Part shown: positions 22,986 to 32,422 of the stretch, in pieces
Layout: every line of letters starts with the position of its first letter
Numbering within the stretch: the first letter of the stretch is position 1
NCBI GenBank assembly: GCA_910589415.1
Contig: OU342632.1
Coordinates: 35,601,637-35,665,636 of the forward strand
DNA length: 64,000 nucleotides
From: Malachius bipustulatus
Taxonomy: Eukaryota; Arthropoda; Insecta; Coleoptera; Melyridae
Reading direction: 5' to 3'
Translations under genes and position numbers: made by a program
The notes under the pieces: generated by a model
Databases searched by the model: none
What the model was told of the DNA's origin: nothing
What the model saw: only the letters and a program-made list of their open reading frames with translations

Positions 22986-24476
22986 TTACGGTAATGACTC
23001 ATTCAAATCCAAACAACGATGGACGTGATTATTGAGCGCATCAAAAGTAGTGAAAGCAAACGAGCATTTCGGACACGAATACTTCCTAGTGGTGCTCTCA
23101 GGGGTTGCTGACTCGGCACTCTCTCGTCTCCTCGGCCCTTGAACGTGGACAAAATTGCCACCGGCTCGCATTAACTCGATCTCTTCTTGCAGTTCTCTGT
23201 TTCTAACCTGAATATGCTGCAGATCTTCGGCCAGTTGATTCTTCTCTGTACGGAAGGTCTCTTTGGCACTGCGCTCGGCCTCGAAATCGGTCCTGTAGAC
23301 CTCTAGCTGAGTCTGTAGAGCGTAGAAGTCATCATCGGTAAATTTGGGACGGGAAGATGGATTTTCGAAATGTTTCTTGGCATCGTTTGCAAGCTGAATC
23401 ATCACTATCTCTTCGTCCTTTGCTTTTAATTTCTGTAGCAGTTCGTTCCTGGAACATTCACAATCGGTCAACTTCTTTTGAGAATTTGCGAGCTGCAATT
23501 TCAGCATGTTTGAGCTTTGGATGGTTGAAGTTACCAGATTTTCGAGGTAAATTATTTGATCGTTATTGGCATCTGCTGAAGATGAACCGGCACCAAGTTT
23601 GTCAATCTCGGCTTGAAGTTGCTCGTTTTTTTGGGTTAATTCATTCACTTTCGATTCAGCATCCGTTTTCCAACTGGCTAGATGGCTCAAGGTATTCTCA
23701 TTGAGTTCGAATCGCTTCTTCCAGAAATCAATTTCATTAATCTGCTGCTCATTCTTGGCAGTCAGAGCGTCCACTTGCTCTTGAAGCTTTTTATTTTCTT
23801 CTTTAAGCTTGTTAATTAAAGTAGTGGCTTCTGCAAACTGTTTTTGATTTACTTCGAAAGTGGCTTCAGTGTCTTTCTTGTACTTCAAGATCTTATCAAA
23901 CATAATGTTGTCACGTGCAATTCTTTCCTTGAGTTCGGCATTTTCTTCAATCAAGGAGTCAACTTTCGCTTGTATCTCTTCAGGTGAAAAAGCAGTAGAT
24001 GACATGGTGTCGATGCTTGCCAGACTAAAAAGGTCAGGTTTATTGCTCTCGAGATTCTCGAGATTATTTTCGAATTTTGGATATACTGGTAGACTTATAT
24101 TGCTCTCTTCGAACTTTTCTAGAACTTCACTGTCACCCTTTGGTGTATCTATGTTATGGGTATTCTCAGAGATGCTCTCCTTGCCATCTGGGATGCTCTG
24201 GGTCTGGGGCTTCTCAACCGTAACTTGTATCGGACTTGCGCTCACCTCGGGGGTAACTTGCTTCTTGTTGTTAATGCTTAGTCTAAACAGTTCTTCTTCG
24301 GCTGCTTTCGCACACGCTTCTACAATCTCCTTATTTATGGCATCATTATGCACACTTGCGAAATCAGTTGAATTCGTGCCCCTTTCCAAGACCACAAAGG
24401 ACTCATCGTCACTGCTACTTAAATCGTTGCCCACATCCGGAATTGATCGAATTTCGGACAGGTGAAACGTCGCCAT
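22986..24476 (-). CDS. key: IKK-gamma / Kenny-like regulatory subunit (NEMO-optineurin family)
   Basis: One uninterrupted frame of 496 residues. Residues 20-30 are SSSDDESFVVL, an acidic and Ser-preceded F-x-x-L motif like the LC3/Atg8-interacting motif of optineurin and of Drosophila Kenny. Residues about 165-435 are largely coiled coil. Residues 384-420 contain VYRTDFEAERSAKETFRTEK, matching the ubiquitin-binding UBAN core (DFxxER...EK). The C-terminus has a zinc finger with C468, C471, H484 and C488, the C-x2-C-x12-H-x3-C spacing typical of NEMO and optineurin. In the IMD pathway Kenny links K63/M1 ubiquitin chains to the IKK kinase that activates Relish. The length exceeds Drosophila Kenny (about 387). 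An optineurin-like role in selective autophagy is the alternative; insects usually have a single member. Confidence 0.9.
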   Translation of the reverse strand: MATFHLSEIRSIPDVGNDLSSSDDESFVVLERGTNSTDFASVHNDAINKEIVEACAKAAEEELFRLSINNKKQVTPEVSASPIQVTVEKPQTQSIPDGKESISENTHNIDTPKGDSEVLEKFEESNISLPVYPKFENNLENLESNKPDLFSLASIDTMSSTAFSPEEIQAKVDSLIEENAELKERIARDNIMFDKILKYKKDTEATFEVNQKQFAEATTLINKLKEENKKLQEQVDALTAKNEQQINEIDFWKKRFELNENTLSHLASWKTDAESKVNELTQKNEQLQAEIDKLGAGSSSADANNDQIIYLENLVTSTIQSSNMLKLQLANSQKKLTDCECSRNELLQKLKAKDEEIVMIQLANDAKKHFENPSSRPKFTDDDFYALQTQLEVYRTDFEAERSAKETFRTEKNQLAEDLQHIQVRNRELQEEIELMRAGGNFVHVQGPRRRESAESATPESTTRKYSCPKCSFAFTTFDALNNHVHRCLDLNESLP

Positions 24477-25017
24477 TTCAATAATTCTTCTGTATCAAAA
24501 AGGAAATGATATATTTCAGTAAAACACCGGATTAATCACTATTATGACGGATTAATCGCTATTATGACGTTACTTATAATTTTAAAGTTCAAGTAGTAGT
24601 GTTGTTTATTAACTGATGATAAACACAAACAACTTACGAAACTGGGTAATCTTTAAGAATAGGGACCTGAAGGTTGACCTTGACGGTTCTGCTTGTGCAT
24701 GCATAGTGCTGACTTGCATTGTTGCCAGATGTATGAACTTAGAAACGAATTTGAAGAAAATCGTAATCAAATTTCTCAAACTACAAAATATACAAATAAT
24801 ACAAACTAATTTTTTGAACAATTTTTTTGGTATACTTAACGAAAAAAAGTAAATAATTTCAAACCTGAAGAAACGTAAACATAATATTTTATCCGCAACC
24901 AGCGTGTTATAAGGCCATAATTACAATGTTTTCAGTTGTATTATGGTGTCTATAAGACACTAGTGTTCTATACCTATGGAAATTTGTATTTTATATTGTT
25001 GAAAATAATTAAATATA
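24477..25017. other. kenny 5' flank
   Basis: Upstream region of the kenny-like gene. It has a short tandem duplication of GGATTAATC(A/G)CTATTATGAC (24531-24567). No other gene seen. Confidence 0.5.
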
Positions 25018-25487
25018 CAGGGTGTTAGTTAAGTACGGGGCCAAACTCCAAGGGGTGCTTCCTTGAGTGATAACTTAAAAAAAATTCGAATGTTCGTGAA
25101 TATCTCTAAACTCTTTCAATCAATTTTGTTGAAATTTGGCAGTTCTGTTTGTAATAACAAGAGGGTAATTTAGCCCCAATTAGATTAAAATTATTAATTC
25201 CAGTGGCGTCCCGGAAGACAGTCTAACTAATATTTTTGATTAAAAAATTGGGCGCCACTGACTTTTTTTAATTTTGTATTTTTTTCGAATTAAGCAACTA
25301 GAAATACAACTATTCTATCTCTTGAGTTTTTTTCATATCTTGCTTTGTTTTCGAGAAAAAAAAAATTTGACACCCTGTATCTTGAAAAATTTGCATTTTC
25401 GGACCCATGTTTATTTGAACTTTTCTTCTTAAAATCACTCAAGGATGCACCCCTTGGAGTTTGGCCCCGTACTTCACTAACACCCTA
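25018..25487. mobile_element. TA-flanked MITE with CAGGGTGTTAG ends
   Basis: Left end CAGGGTGTTAGTTAAGTACG and right end complementary (GTACTTCACTAACACCCTA), with TA on each side. The inverted repeats include GGGGCCAAACTCCAAGGGGTG. The inside has an inverted pair of CCAGTGGCG / CGCCACTG (25200 and 25253). Confidence 0.88.
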
Positions 25488-28239
25488 TATATCAAAATGT
25501 TAGTCGAGAGCTTTCAAATTTTTTATTAAAACATGTTGATAATGATCGCATAATTTTGGTTGGGGATAAAATCTTGTATGTATCGAATTGTGTCTTATTT
25601 GGCATATAAGACACTTATATACAAAATAAATAAATATTTTTTTGTACAACTGCCATTAAAAGTCACACTTTTAACGACACCCGACAGTGTTAAAAAAGTG
25701 ATTGTTTACATGGAAGCGTGTTAAAAATATTTTGTAACAGTGTTAAATACATTACAACACTCGTGTTAAAAGTAATTCTATCTACTTTTTCTGTACCTAC
25801 TTACATTCTCTTTTTAAACTACATTTTCTCATGATGAAATCAGACAAAATTATAGGTATATGATTTTTTTCATATTCTTTTTATTACTGGCATACATAAA
25901 ATAAGTACCTATGGTATGATTAAGTTTAAAAAGTCATATGTGACGTCATAGTAACAGTCCGAATTAAGATTTTTAATTTGTGTAAGAATCTGTGTAAGAT
26001 ACATCTGACAACAGTGCATACAAATTGCACATTGCCCTGACATGAAGCAGGTCTGTTGATTTAACCAATAAAATTCTTCACGTGTGCTAACCCAATGGCG
26101 GTAATTTTATTCATTCACCAAATATGGCCACCCAAATGTATAAATTTATTTACAATAAGTACGTATCATATATACTAAATATATTACGGGCTCTATTTGA
26201 TGTATAAATAATGTTAATCTCCCGTAAAATGGTGAATATATCCACGGAGTTTCAATTTTAAATATTCCCCCCAGTAATAGTGCAACCTAAACGTGTGAAT
26301 GCTATTGGTCCGTTAAACTGTAAATGCTTCAAGTCAGGTCAATGCGAATCGCAACTCCTTCCACTTTTAACGCAAGCGCATAACCTAATATCTCAGGTCC
26401 CTATTCTTAAAGATTACCCGAAACTGAAGTCAAGTCACTCTTATTGTATTTTCTTTCTGTTGGATTGGTAGTTTGTTTATATTTTCAATGTTTTTGTAGA
26501 TAGATGTCAACAATGACTCACTGTTTTATTTATAATAATTATTACACCAAGAACGATCATTAATGTTAGAATTATCAATAAATTAATAAGCAATAATAAA
26601 TGAATCACCTACACGTTTCACATTCCACAAACCAAGATACATGATAATGATACAATGCGGAAAATTGAAAATTCTCCACACTCCTCTCCACTCCACTTTC
26701 CACTACGACCTACACTGCCTACACAACTGTATTTGACTCTAGTCTCTAACTCTAGTCTAGTCCATAGACTATCATACCTTAAAAGATCGCCGACTCAATG
26801 TAAATATTTTGGATACAAACTTGAGCGCCCCCTGCCCGCGAGGTGCCCTAACTAAAAAGCATTTATGGCGGTGGTGGGGGTATAGCGGTTGGCGGGATAT
26901 TTAAATTTAAATTATATCTATGAGTTCTGGCTATTTGGAAGTCCACATAATAATTAATTAATACAATTTTCAATAATAACGTCAGCGCATATGCGTTACT
27001 ATTGAAAAGTGCATTAATATTATTTGTGCATGGTTAAATGAAAAGAACAGGTACGTTTATTATTAACTTTTATTAATTAGTTTTTATAATTAAAAAGGCA
27101 ACCAATTGTATAAGTTAAAAAGTATTATAAGTATCTCATAGGTATAAAAAAAATATCTTGAAAGATTTTTAAAACTATGTAACAAATATTCCTGTTAACA
27201 TACATCCAATTTTCAAATTTATTAGTTTTTATATCAAAATACCTACATATACTTAATACCTCAAAAAAATAGTATCATTTTTTATTACCTCCAAACAGAT
27301 GAAAACATGGAGCATTGCTGATGAAGTATATAATCCGTTGAAATTTGGAAAATTTAACTTTAAGGCTACAATAATAATACTTACTAAGTTCCTATTTACG
27401 TAAACTTCATAAACTTAAGAAAATTGGTGCCGAATTAATAAGCTGAAATGATCAATCATAAATCGACTAAGCTGAAATACAATATTCACTACCCGCATTA
27501 CTTTGATTGAAGTAGTTAAAATTCGTTTTTTTTTACGTTTAATGAAACATAAAAACTCCGGCAGCTCCCGTATTTCTTCTTGAAGTCCACCAGTTCACCA
27601 TAATAATATGGAAACTTTTCTGTCATTCAGTGAACACGTTCATGTTCAGGGGACCCTTTCACTGCTAATGTGGAACCTGTGAAAGAAATTCTATATTCAA
27701 ACAAACGTATAACATACCTAAATGATGAAGAATAATTGATATGAGTAAAGCACATTTCTAACTATTTATATCTTTTACTTACCAGATTAAATTACTGCTG
27801 CCTTTCAGTGATATTTTCTGGACTTATTTAAGCACTGCAAATCACCCAAATAACATGCAAATTGTAAAATAAATGGTGAACACGACGCAAATTGAAATTT
27901 GTTTGTATTTATTTTATTAGTTGTCAAATAGTTTCCAAGGAAAAGAAAGCGATCTCCGATTGATCACGATGCCTCTAACGGGTAAGAACGAAATTTCAAG
28001 TTCTCTTGACGGCAGCGCCCCCTGCCCCTGAGGTGCCGCAACTAAATTCAATGTTCAAGGTCATATATCTGAGTTGGAGGGCCCTGGTCTAGTCTAAAAT
28101 GAAAAATGACAATGACAATAACAAATTGCCCGATCCCGAACATAACCGAAGCGGGTATAAGAATAAGAAAAAATGGAGAAATATGTAACCAACCAAAGAG
28201 AATTAATTAGAGAGTAGAGAGGAGTTAATCTGTAGTAAT
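25488..28239. other. Intergenic region without recognised gene
   Basis: No supported coding sequence. It holds two direct copies of GCGCCCCCTGCCC followed by GAGGTGCC and AACTAAA (26823-26856 and 28014-28045), about 1.2 kb apart. Short open frames at 26280-26471 and 26655-26855 have no recognisable features. Confidence 0.4.
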
Positions 28240-28247
28240 AAATTGGT

Positions 28248-28696
28248 TAGGGAACCTGCATTACCGACACTAACGCTTACTAGGGTAGCGCATTCACTCG
28301 TTGACGTTTACTAAACACGGTTATGTTTGAACAGCTGGATGTCATATTTTTGGCACATTTGATCACAGGCGTCGGTATCAAGTGGAAAAAAGCGAAGTTT
28401 GAAAATGAAACAAAATAATAACACGAATAGAAATCGATAATCCTCTTTCAGTGGGTATTATAAAAACAAAATTACGGGTTTATATGGATCTACGAAGCTG
28501 TAGACTTTAGTATCTAACACGTAATTACTGAGAAAAATACGTTTTAATACGCGGACTTAATAACAAATTATGTGAATTTTTAGACAGTTGTACGTTCATG
28601 GAAAATCTGACGTTTATGAAGTCAAATTTGACATTCCCAACTTTTTGTGAGAATGAGAATGCGCTACCCTAGTAAAGCGGTAATACAGGTTCCCTA
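28248..28696 (-). mobile_element. P-like TIR element, copy 2 (complete, 449 bp)
   Basis: Ends TAGGGAACCTG and CAGGTTCCCTA, with an exact 8-bp duplication AAATTGGT on both sides (28240-28247 and 28697-28704). It is in the opposite orientation to copies 1 and 3. Compared with copy 3 it lacks the central coding-like part. Confidence 0.9.
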
Positions 28697-28740
28697 AAAT
28701 TGGTAACAAAATAGCGCCCTCCTCCAACCTGGCAAGAACT
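28697..28740 (+). repeat. Inverted flank duplication, left partner
   Basis: The sequence with GGTAACA, GCGCCCTCC, CAACCTGGCA and GAAC recurs inverted at 30984-31027, immediately beside the third P-like copy. This shows that element and flank were duplicated together. Confidence 0.8.
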
Positions 28741-29019
28741 TATCTTATAAATCCGGCACACAAACCATACATACTGTAAGCCAGTACATAAACCTGTTCT
28801 ATATATTTAGCCTGGACACAAATGTCAAATAAAAATTATTGTTTCATAAGTCAATAAACAATAGAATTTTTAAAAACATTTTATTAAATAAAAATTGGAA
28901 TATTTTTTACATTCAATAGTTAGGTAATCATAAAGTTTAGTTATTTTTAGAGAACCTTAAACTAAATATTACATTTACAATATAACAACTTAATAATATC
29001 AACAATGGTTAACATAACG

Positions 29020-30656
29020 TAAAGTCTGTACACTGAGAGTTGTCTATTGTGAGAACTAAGGATACATCATCTCGTTATGTTTCTTACTCCTTCTATTGCA
29101 TTGCATAGTCAATCGAGTTAAAATGGGACGTATTGTCAGAAATACGTTTGAATCGTCAGCAATTCTAAAAAGATGAGCGAGAGTGAGACGGAAGTATCGA
29201 CTCGCGTCTTGATACGCTTAGTTTGATACGATATTACGATAAGATTGTCGTCGTTACTATCAGTAGTGTCAGTGTCAGCGGTAAATATACTTAATATACT
29301 TAAAAATAGGTTTGTCTTGTGATTTGAAACGTTTTTAATACGAAATTAGCAGAATTACCTGTGTCCTGTGATAAACTATGAGTAACTTATTATAATTGCT
29401 CGAATGCCTAAAAATCTACTTCCTTGCTTTGCATGGGAAACGATTGAACTCCCTAGTACGTGATCTTGTGGTAAAATTGCTGAATATTTTACTTGCAAAT
29501 AAGAAAACGGAGGTGTTATTCTTTCTTTTAAACGGCAACCAGCAGGTAGGTGACATGATATTTCTATCATGATGATAACAATAATTATTATGATTCTTAT
29601 TTACTTGCATTATATAATATTTGTTATCAAAAAGTTGCAAGGCTCTGCTTCGTCAATAACTTGTCGAAATAATATATTTATAGGATATTCATTATTCCTC
29701 AACACACGCCACTGACACGAACTGCGATACCACATCTGGTTCGACTTAGAAATAAGTGTACGATTCAAATGGAATTAAATGAAATTGTTTAGTCAGAATC
29801 AGTGTGGCATGACAACGGACAACTCTCAGTGTACAGGGTGATTCATTATAATGTCGCCCCCCTTTAACTTTGTTATTTCATGTGTCCCAAAAAAATTAAA
29901 AGTGGAGTTATGTAGGTGCTAAAAAAGGCTTTTTTATACGTGTAACAAAAATTTGAAAGTAGATCAGTATACAGGGAAAACCAAAATTTTTTTTTTTTTC
30001 AATGGATCTATTTATGAATTTATTTTTCGATTCCTCGTAAAATTCTAAGCATAACTTGTATAACATACCGTATACCTAAATTCAAAGGCTTCTGAAATAT
30101 TCGCATTTGAAGCATCATCAAATATTTTATAAAACACCTGTTGCAAATCAAGAAATCTAACAATAAAATGCTCTACTGGGCCTCCATTTTTTTCAACACA
30201 TTTTATAAGGGTTTATAAGGGTTGTTCGCATTTTCTCCAATGAATCTGTTATGAATTCTGGGTTATTTTCATTTAAATTATTAATTTTAATCCGTATCAA
30301 ATCTTTTAGATGATCGAGGTTTTCAATTTGGTAGTAGTTATACACACGGTTTTTTAAATAGTTTCAAATGCGAATATTTCAGAAACTATTGAATTTAGGT
30401 ATACGGTATGTTATATAAATTATGCTTAGAATTTTACGAGGAATCGAAAAATAAATTCATATATAGGGTGTTCCATTGAAAAAAAAATTAAATTTTTGGT
30501 TTTCCCTGTATACTGATCTACTTTCAAATTTTTGTTACACGTATAAAAAAGTCTTTTTTAGCACCTACATAACCCCACTTTTAATTTTTTTGGGACACAT
30601 GAAATAACAAAGTTAAAGGGGGCGACATTATAATGAATCACCCTGTACAGAGAGTA
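29020..30656. mobile_element. TACACTGAGAGTTGTC-ended element, copy 2, interrupted
   Basis: Same family as 20851-21669. Its right end is split at GTGTA | CAGAGAGTA by the TA-flanked element at 29834-30645. Confidence 0.88.
29834..30645. mobile_element. 812-bp foldback with CAGGGTGATTC ends, nested, TA target
   Basis: Ends CAGGGTGATTCATTATAATG and complement, with TA at 29832-29833 and 30646-30647. Both arms run about 300 bases and are nearly complementary, leaving a short loop around 30150-30340. The homologous copy at 21650-21669 shows the site before insertion with a single TA. Confidence 0.95.
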
Positions 30657-30983
30657 TCTTTACCTTTCTACATATTAAGTGCTTTTCAACTTCATTGATC
30701 AAATTTGAATGTTAATGAAGTGCAGCCTGCTCTTCTCACGATTGATTTCCATATTCTTCACTCTTCCATCATCTTCAGCTCTAGTTACAACAGTTTTTTT
30801 TCTGCTGGACTTTTGATTCAATGAATTAAATTATAATTTCCGGTTTTTGACTCCGTAACATTTTACTTACGCTTACGATTGATTTTAACTTCTGATTGTT
30901 TCGTATTATTGTTCTTTATAATAGTAATTTATATGACCATAATAGTAAGTAACCATGAATGCCAGGGGCCAGGGGTATAAGTT

Positions 30984-31027
30984 AGTTCCTGCCAGGTTGA
31001 AGGAGGGCGCTGTTCTGTTACCAGTTT
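30984..31027 (-). repeat. Inverted flank duplication, right partner
   Basis: Inverted partner of 28697-28740, next to the third P-like copy. Confidence 0.8.
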
Positions 31028-31745
31028 TAGGGAATCTGTATTACCGACACTGACGCTTACTAGGGTAGCGCATTCTCATTCTCACAAAAAGTTGAGAAAA
31101 AAGTTGGTAATATCAAATTTAACTTCAAAGACGTCAGATTTTCCATGAACGTACAACTGCCTAAAAATTCACATAATTTGTTATTCAGTCCGCGGCGTAT
31201 TTAAAAAAAATGGTAAACTTTTGCTTCGTTAGAAGATGCTTCAACAATAAAAAGATGGCTTTCTACGTGTTTCCGTTTCTTAATATTTTAAGCTCATAAA
31301 TAGTCCCCTATCAATACTTATTATCTGTTACTGGGATTTTCCTGGACAAAAAATGCACCCGCAGCCCCATCAGCAGACAGTTTTGATTGCAGAAAACATA
31401 CGGGGCTCAGAATTTCCATATATCTGGAGTTTATTGTTAGGTAGGTTTTTATTACATCTTGATGAATATTATTTTGAAGGATCAGTATGGGGAGGGTCTT
31501 ATAGGGGTACTAAGATCACACTACCGTTCGTGTGTCTACCAAGACGCTTTTTGTCAGTAACTACGTTAGATACCGAGTAAAAATTATACCCAATAGTCTA
31601 ATACTAAAGTCTACATACAGCTTCGTAGATCCTATAAATCCGTAATATATTTTTAATACTCACTGAAAGAGGATTCCTCGATTATTTCTGTTCATGTTAT
31701 TATTTTGTTTCATTTTTCAAACTTCGCTTTTTTCCACTTGATACC
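31028..31745 (+). mobile_element. P-like TIR element, copy 3 (longer, keeps internal sequence)
   Basis: Begins TAGGGAATCTGTATTACCG and matches copies 1 and 2 up to about 31200 and again from about 31555. Between these points it holds about 350 bases that the other copies lack. The right end is missing after CCACTTGATACCTACGCCG. Confidence 0.8.
31210..31299 (+). pseudogene. Start of a THAP-like zinc-binding domain (decayed transposase)
   Basis: The ATG at 31210 opens MVNFCFVRRCFNNKK and continues AFYVFPF before a stop at 31297. The C-x4-C spacing, the following N and the F-x-x-FP block are the usual beginning of THAP domains, which stand at the N-terminus of P-element transposases. Only the first part is left; the later C-x2-H pair is not visible in frame. 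Confidence 0.6.
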
Positions 31746-32422
31746 TACGCCGTGCTCCTTGGCTGTAAGCTGTAAGTGTTGACATACGTGACATATTATG
31801 TGTCATTGTCATTACTCATCACTCATCTTCATAATTGACCAAGTTAACCTAACTTTATTATCAATAATTTAATAATATCTTCATCTTCCAAATATTTGCA
31901 AAAAAATAAATATAAAGATTTATTTATGTTGCGATTTCAAATTGGAGTAACTGAAACAGAATTATTTTCAATCGTGAAAAGTACTGAAGAGATATTTTCG
32001 TTTTTTCCAGTCTGATAAATTTATAATTTTTTGCATTCACCAGAGATTATTGATTCAGATTATACCCATGCCTATGCGGTCTGAATAATTATTTTATAAA
32101 GAATTCACAGATTCTAATCTGCAAGAAAAAGTAATAAAAGTCGTGGGAACTGGGAACAGAACTTCACAATTAATAAAAAGAAAGATAATCTGATGTTTAA
32201 CAATTAAATAGCGGATGCGGGATGAACTGTTCATTATAAAAACATCAAATAGAAGTTTAACTACCTGGTTTCACTCCTGAAGAGAAGAAGCGTTTTCACT
32301 GAAGAAGAGAAGTGTCGGTTCCATACAGGTATTCCTTATTACAGTATTTGTGATCAGTATTCGGTACATATGAAAATATTTCGATTTTTCATACTTGAGG
32401 AGTTATTATTTCTTAAATTGAA
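31746..32422. other. SDR 5' flank
   Basis: AT-rich upstream region of the SDR gene. In-frame stop TAA at 32414-32416 precedes the chosen ATG. No clear core promoter word seen. Confidence 0.4.

Noticed and set aside
23860..24465. 201-codon plus-strand frame over the kenny-like gene
   Set aside because: Antisense shadow of the coiled-coil coding sequence; Ser/Leu-rich composition is what the reverse of such codons gives.
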